From: Brumimicrobium sp035497735
Lineage (GTDB): Bacteria > Bacteroidota > Bacteroidia > Flavobacteriales_D > Crocinitomicaceae
Reading direction: 5' to 3'
DNA length: 64,000 nt
Assembly (NCBI GenBank): GCA_035497735.1
Contig: DATJCX010000005.1
Span: forward strand, 30,539-94,538
The notes below the pieces were generated by a model. It had not been told where the DNA came from. It did no database searches and saw nothing but the letters and a program-made list of their open reading frames with translations. The stretch's first letter is position 1. Each line of letters starts with the position of its first letter. Shown here in pieces: positions 60,130 to 64,000 of the stretch. Made by a program: the position numbers and the translations under genes.

Positions 60130-60612
60130 TTATGGGATTATTATAATTTTTGTGACTTCTGATTTTCCGTAAGAGTTAGAAAGGTGTAGCGTGTATATTC
60201 CTGCTGGAAGTGTATAGTCGAAATGAATGTTTTGTGTAGCAAGCATTTCTTTTGAATCTATAAGTCTTCCTTGATTGTCATAGAAACTGTACTTAATTTC
60301 TCCTGACATTCTTTTTTCAAACTGTAGTTGAAATTCACCTCTGTTGGGATTGGGGAAAACAATAAAATTTAAGCCATCGTCCTGCTTTGAGGAATTGATG
60401 GTAGTTGGTTGTTGAAAACCTTGTCTTATTTTCAATTGATTGGAAACAAAAGTGGAGGTAATTCCCGATTGTCCAAAAGTTTGAGATAGACCAATTCCAT
60501 TATTTTCTACGGTACCTCCCAGAGCGTTTAAGCTGCTTCTACTAATAGTTTGTGCGAATGAAGTTGAGTGAGAAAGAGCAAATAAAATGAGCCCCGCTAT
60601 CATTGTTTTCAT
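60130..60612 (-). CDS. Small T9SS type A secreted protein
   Basis: 160 residues. Signal peptide (MIAGLILFALSHSTSFAQ). The middle NNGIGLSQTFGQSGITSTF, then KIRQGFQQPT, is a short repeat-like pattern found in many T9SS cargo proteins. The end is a type A sorting domain: FIVFPNPNRGEFQLQF, FYDNQGRLIDSKE and PAGIYTLHLSN with KIIIIP. It leads the operon with the barrel and collagen-like genes; it may be a small surface or secreted factor. Its -7 box lies at 60629. Confidence 0.82.
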   Translation of the reverse strand: MKTMIAGLILFALSHSTSFAQTISRSSLNALGGTVENNGIGLSQTFGQSGITSTFVSNQLKIRQGFQQPTTINSSKQDDGLNFIVFPNPNRGEFQLQFEKRMSGEIKYSFYDNQGRLIDSKEMLATQNIHFDYTLPAGIYTLHLSNSYGKSEVTKIIIIP

Positions 60613-60628
60613 AAGAATGTGTTTTAGA

Positions 60629-60636
60629 CAAATATA
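60629..60636 (-). promoter_or_regulatory. -7 box of the T9SS/barrel/collagen operon
   Basis: TATATTTG on the minus strand, 16 bases before the ATG at 60612. The -33 element is weak. Confidence 0.55.
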
Positions 60637-60721
60637 GCAAGTATATTATTATTTATTTCCGTAAATTTAATATTTAACAATAGAGCCATTGTTGGAGAAA
60701 AGCTAAGCGATGTAGAGTGAG

Positions 60722-63367
60722 TTAAAACCTAACAATCAGTTTTAGATTAAAGCGTCTTGCAGTCAAGTAATTAGGTACTGCAAACTTTCTTCCTTCCGTA
60801 TCTTGAACCCATTGTTGAGAAAGTACATTCTTAAATCCTAAGAGATTAAATATTTCAAATTGTAAGGAGATATCCTCAAATGAACGGAATAATTTCTTTC
60901 TATCCTCTTTATTTGGTTTTTTATACAAGAAGTCATAACCAAAGCCAATGTCCACTCGAAAATATGCTCTTTGTCTTAAAGTATCCTTATATCTATCCAT
61001 TCCTGGTGGACCGTAAGGAAGTTTAGAACCGAAATGTAAACCTAATTGTGCTGTAAACTGTTCAATTCCTGGCATTCTATCTTGAAATAGCGTTGCGAAT
61101 GTAATCCATTGATCTGTTGGTTTTGGAAGGAAACCAGGTGAATTAAGCGTACTATCTGTTGCTACATTATTGAAAGTGTATCCTGGATAGATTTGCTCTC
61201 CATCGGAATTGTAGTAAGTGTAATAGTCGTCATTGTTTAAGTCTTCAATACTGCGCAATAGTCCAATTTTGAAGAAAGACTGAATTCCTTCGATAAATTC
61301 TCCATTCAATTGCAGGTCTAGTCCGTAAGCATGGCCAACTGCAATGTTCTCAGCAAAATAATGTGTTCTTACGTTATCAATATAGTATGGATTTCCGTCC
61401 CACATGTATTTGTAGAAAATTTCGCTCGATAACTTGAAAGGTGACTCTCTTTTCCACATTTCAAATCCATAATCCATTCCCGCTACAAAGTGAAAGGACT
61501 TTTGACTTTTTGCATCAGTATTTACTTCTCCTGTAGGAGTTCTTAATTCTCTATAAAAAGGTGGTTGATAGTACAGTCCTGTTCCAGCATGAAGACGAAT
61601 GTATCGCTTCTTTAAGTTGCCACTTTTATCTAAATAGTATTTTCTAGGGAAATAACTTACTGTTGCACGAGGGGTACCATAAAGTTCATTGTTAAAAGCA
61701 GTATATCCTCCTCTTAATCCAATATTAAAGTTTAGTTGAGTACGAGAATTCTCAATCGTGTCATGGTAATAAGATGTTACTTTATTTCCCGTTTCATCTT
61801 TTGATTTAATTTTGATTTTAATCGGGTAGTCCCTCTTAAAATAATCGTAGGTGTTGCTATATTGTACGTATGCTGAAGTTCTAAAGGTTTTTAGTCTATT
61901 GTTTGCTTTAATGAGTTTATTCAAATGTATTTCATTGTCGTTGGATTGTGGTAAGCTAAAGCCTGCTGAATCCACTAGTCCCCATTCGCTCATAACATCG
62001 TTGAAGTCTTCGTATTGTGCCGATACGCCCCAGTTTAACTGACCATTATTAGCGTAATCTAATCCGTCATCAGAGAGTTTAGTAAATTTATGCTTTCCTT
62101 CATGTCGAATGGAGTAAACTGTTGCTAATAATCTATTTCTAGCATGATCTAAGTAAGCACCAATACCTAAAGTTCCTACGGAATCTCCATAAGCGTCTTT
62201 CCCTGGGTCATTTTCAATTTCATTGATGAAGTATTCTCCTAGAATATCAAAAGTTTCTCGTTCGTCTGTATTGAAGATTTTAGCGTAGAAATCTAAATCT
62301 GTTTTTCTGTTTACTTTCCACTTTAATGAAGTTGCTCCAGTAACTGTTTGGAATTTTGTTACTTCCTGACCTTCAAAGTAAATTTTCAATTTTAAGGGTT
62401 GGTTAATTGTTCCAAAAGGGGTTTCTTGAGTTTCTGGTGAAAACAAGTAAGTATTGGAAGAGAAATGCCCTAAAACACTCCAGATAAGATTTTCTTTAAT
62501 TGCAAAATTGGTAATGATTTGCGCATCGTAGAAACGTGGTTTATATGCACCTTTAGTAGGTAAAGCATTCAGAAGGTAACCATGATCTTGATATCTTGCG
62601 GCAACCATATAGTTGAATCGAGCACCAACAGCGTCTTCGACATGACCCGACAGTCCTAAGAAAGAAGCGTCAAATGAACCTCTGAATTTATCTGGCGTAC
62701 GGTAAGTAATATCTAGAACAGAACTTAATCTATCACCATAGTTTGCCGTAAATCCACCACCACTAAAAGCAAGACTTTGAACCAAGTTTGGATTGATAAA
62801 ACTCATTCCTTCTTGTTGACCACTACGTGTTAAAAATGGTCGGTAAATTTCGAATCCGTTTACGTAAACAAGGTTTTCTTCGTAACTACCACCTCTTACG
62901 TTGTAGTTGTTTGTTAATTCGTTATTAGAAACAGCAGCTGTCGTAAAGGTTAAATATTTCTCAACGCTGTTTTGTGGTCCAGGGATTTTATGAACTTCAA
63001 TAACGGGTAGGTCATCTATGTTTTCATTTCTCACTCTGGCCTTCACCTCAATACCTTCAAAGTATTGGAAGTTGAATTTAACTTTGTCTAATTTGCTTAT
63101 TTTTCCTTCTTGAACTTCAACAGTGAATTTATATTTCTCTTCGTCTAATTGAAGAATGACTTTTTGCATTCCAATAGGAGAGGAGAGTTCGAAATTTCCA
63201 TCGAGATTGGACTTTGTGATTGTAGAAGAATCACTTTCTAAGTATATCCAAACATCTGGAAAACCAATGTTCGATTTATCCACTACTTTCCCAGAAATGA
63301 TTCCTGTTTGGGAAGAAGCACTAAAAACTACTCCGAAAATGAAAAGTAAAATAGATAAAATTCGCAT
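60722..63367 (-). CDS. TonB-dependent receptor with N-terminal carboxypeptidase-like domain
   Basis: About 881 residues. Signal peptide ILSILLFIFGVVFSASSQ. First a beta-sandwich of the carboxypeptidase regulatory type (ISGKVVDKSNIGFPDVWIYLESDS), then a plug domain (NYNVRGGSYEENLVYVNGF) and a 22-stranded barrel with the usual extracellular loops, closing in TARRFNLKLIVRF with C-terminal Phe. It takes up an unknown ligand by TonB energy. Unlike SusC proteins it has no SusD partner gene here. The start at 63367 (MRILSILL) is better than a GTG three codons upstream. Confidence 0.92.
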   Translation of the reverse strand: MRILSILLFIFGVVFSASSQTGIISGKVVDKSNIGFPDVWIYLESDSSTITKSNLDGNFELSSPIGMQKVILQLDEEKYKFTVEVQEGKISKLDKVKFNFQYFEGIEVKARVRNENIDDLPVIEVHKIPGPQNSVEKYLTFTTAAVSNNELTNNYNVRGGSYEENLVYVNGFEIYRPFLTRSGQQEGMSFINPNLVQSLAFSGGGFTANYGDRLSSVLDITYRTPDKFRGSFDASFLGLSGHVEDAVGARFNYMVAARYQDHGYLLNALPTKGAYKPRFYDAQIITNFAIKENLIWSVLGHFSSNTYLFSPETQETPFGTINQPLKLKIYFEGQEVTKFQTVTGATSLKWKVNRKTDLDFYAKIFNTDERETFDILGEYFINEIENDPGKDAYGDSVGTLGIGAYLDHARNRLLATVYSIRHEGKHKFTKLSDDGLDYANNGQLNWGVSAQYEDFNDVMSEWGLVDSAGFSLPQSNDNEIHLNKLIKANNRLKTFRTSAYVQYSNTYDYFKRDYPIKIKIKSKDETGNKVTSYYHDTIENSRTQLNFNIGLRGGYTAFNNELYGTPRATVSYFPRKYYLDKSGNLKKRYIRLHAGTGLYYQPPFYRELRTPTGEVNTDAKSQKSFHFVAGMDYGFEMWKRESPFKLSSEIFYKYMWDGNPYYIDNVRTHYFAENIAVGHAYGLDLQLNGEFIEGIQSFFKIGLLRSIEDLNNDDYYTYYNSDGEQIYPGYTFNNVATDSTLNSPGFLPKPTDQWITFATLFQDRMPGIEQFTAQLGLHFGSKLPYGPPGMDRYKDTLRQRAYFRVDIGFGYDFLYKKPNKEDRKKLFRSFEDISLQFEIFNLLGFKNVLSQQWVQDTEGRKFAVPNYLTARRFNLKLIVRF

Positions 63368-63420
63368 TGAATACACTTGTTTGCCTTTTAACGTATAGAA
63401 TTATGAAATGGTATAAACTT

Positions 63421-63861
63421 TTATAAAAGTTCCTTGATAATTCTATCCATTGAATATCCTTCTGCTTCCGCCTTGTAGTTTTTAACTAAACGGTGGCGTA
63501 AAATCGGTAAAGCTACTGCCTTAACATCTTCGATGTCTGGAGCAAACTTCCCTTTTAAAACAGCGTGACATTTAGCACCAATAATTAAGTATTGTGAAGC
63601 ACGTGGTCCAGCACCCCAAGAAATAAAATCTTTTGTCAACTTAGGCGCACTCGGATCATTGATACGCGTTTTTGCAACTAGTTTAACAGCATATTCAAGT
63701 ACATTGTCAGCAACTGGTATTTCACGAACTAAAGCTTGAAAACGCATAATTTCTTCAGCGCTCATGATTTGCTTAATAGTGATATTATTGTCTTGTGTTG
63801 TACTTTTAACAATCGCCATTTCTTCTTCAAATGTTGGATAATCTACCCAAATATTAAACAT
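63421..63861 (-). CDS. moxR: MoxR family AAA ATPase, C-terminal part
   Basis: 146 residues from the ATG at 63861: the C-terminal lid domain of the MoxR family, including ISAEEIMRFQ-like IMSAEEIMRFQALVREIPV, then SWGAGPRASQYLIIGAKCHAVLKGK (the usual sensor-2 helix with Arg) and VKNYKAEAEGYS. MoxR ATPases load metals or mature membrane complexes, often beside BatA/BatB genes. The frame continues upstream to the window edge but is interrupted at 63964-63966, so the product as it stands lacks the Walker motifs. Confidence 0.75.
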   Translation of the reverse strand: MFNIWVDYPTFEEEMAIVKSTTQDNNITIKQIMSAEEIMRFQALVREIPVADNVLEYAVKLVAKTRINDPSAPKLTKDFISWGAGPRASQYLIIGAKCHAVLKGKFAPDIEDVKAVALPILRHRLVKNYKAEAEGYSMDRIIKELL

Positions 63862-64000
63862 AAAACGGTCTAATTGGGCTTCTGGTAAAGGATATGTTCC
63901 TTCTTGCTCAATCGGGTTTTGTGTTGCTAAAACGAAGAATGGTTTTGGTAACTGGTAGGTATGTCATGCAGCGGTTACTGTTTTTTCCTGCATTGCCTCA
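63862..64000 (-). pseudogene. moxR: Upstream part of moxR, split by an in-frame TGA
   Basis: Minus-strand reading: EAMQEKTVTAA, then TGA at 63964-63966, then HTYQLPKPFFVLATQNPIEQ, EGTYPLPEAQLDRF, into the 146-residue part. Here the family reads TAAGxTYxLPxPFFVLATQNP, so a single change GGA to TGA removes a Gly. ATQNPIEQEGTYPLPEAQLDRF is the sensor region of MoxR. Either the gene is broken or the base is an error; the window ends 34 bases further on. Confidence 0.7.

Noticed and set aside
63964..63966. TGA read as glycine (a recoded genetic code, as in Gracilibacteria/SR1)
   Set aside because: Glycine is written with GGN throughout the window, TGA ends normal genes such as the S4 gene at 27514, and the other broken gene uses TAA. 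A mutation or base error is simpler.

Overview
The window is a chromosomal segment of an AT-rich Bacteroidota bacterium, most likely order Flavobacteriales and possibly near Crocinitomicaceae/Fluviicola (the family-level guess is inference). The evidence is type IX secretion (T9SS) sorting domains of both type A and type B, a TonB-dependent receptor with a carboxypeptidase-like N-terminal domain, many Bacteroidota-type -7 boxes (TAnnTTTG) in front of genes, an almost complete lack of Shine-Dalgarno sequences, and the gene order rplM-rpsI-rpsB-tsf-pyrH-frr. No phage, plasmid, transposase, tRNA, rRNA or CRISPR locus was found.

Layout. 1-7.6 kb: the end of pnuC and an overlapping acyl-CoA dehydrogenase-like gene, then a leftward block with trhO, a hydrolase carrying a premature stop, lgt, a nitronate monooxygenase-like gene and an active/inactive M16 peptidase pair. 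7.6-14.2 kb: an accessory stretch with a CotH-like lipoprotein, a deletion scar joining two gene remnants, lineage-type hypothetical exported proteins, and a cluster of short palindromes and duplicated blocks. 14.2-28.3 kb: housekeeping genes (purL, a dsbD-like gene, carA, eno, pgk, a Bax-inhibitor family gene) plus a large T9SS type B surface protein. 28.5-32.7 kb: the translation cluster frr, pyrH, tsf, rpsB, rpsI, rplM. 33-41 kb: an S9 peptidase operon, a NUDIX hydrolase with an aminotransferase, two tandem T9SS type A paralogues, a thioesterase and a DUF3817 protein. 41.4-57.3 kb: a 2005-residue alpha-2-macroglobulin-like protein, an old yellow enzyme homologue, an M1 peptidase, two POT peptide transporters, an S4 protein, a candidate small RNA and an LTA-synthase-like sulfatase. 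57.3-64 kb: a T9SS/beta-barrel/collagen-like operon, a TonB receptor and the 3' part of a MoxR ATPase interrupted by a stop codon.

A theme is peptide use: secreted or envelope peptidases (two M16, S9, M1) sit near two proton-coupled oligopeptide transporters, which fits a protein-degrading lifestyle.

The most unusual observations are: a carA whose glutaminase nucleophile cysteine is replaced by asparagine; a well-formed promoter-hairpin-terminator unit between two genes that looks like an undescribed small RNA or leader; a family of about 75-127 bp inverted-repeat elements that end genes and share a conserved core; a family of 17-bp palindromes with a constant 7-3-7 layout but changing arm sequence; an alpha-2-macroglobulin that has lost its thioester; and two in-frame nonsense codons plus one deletion fusion, which indicate gene decay or assembly errors.
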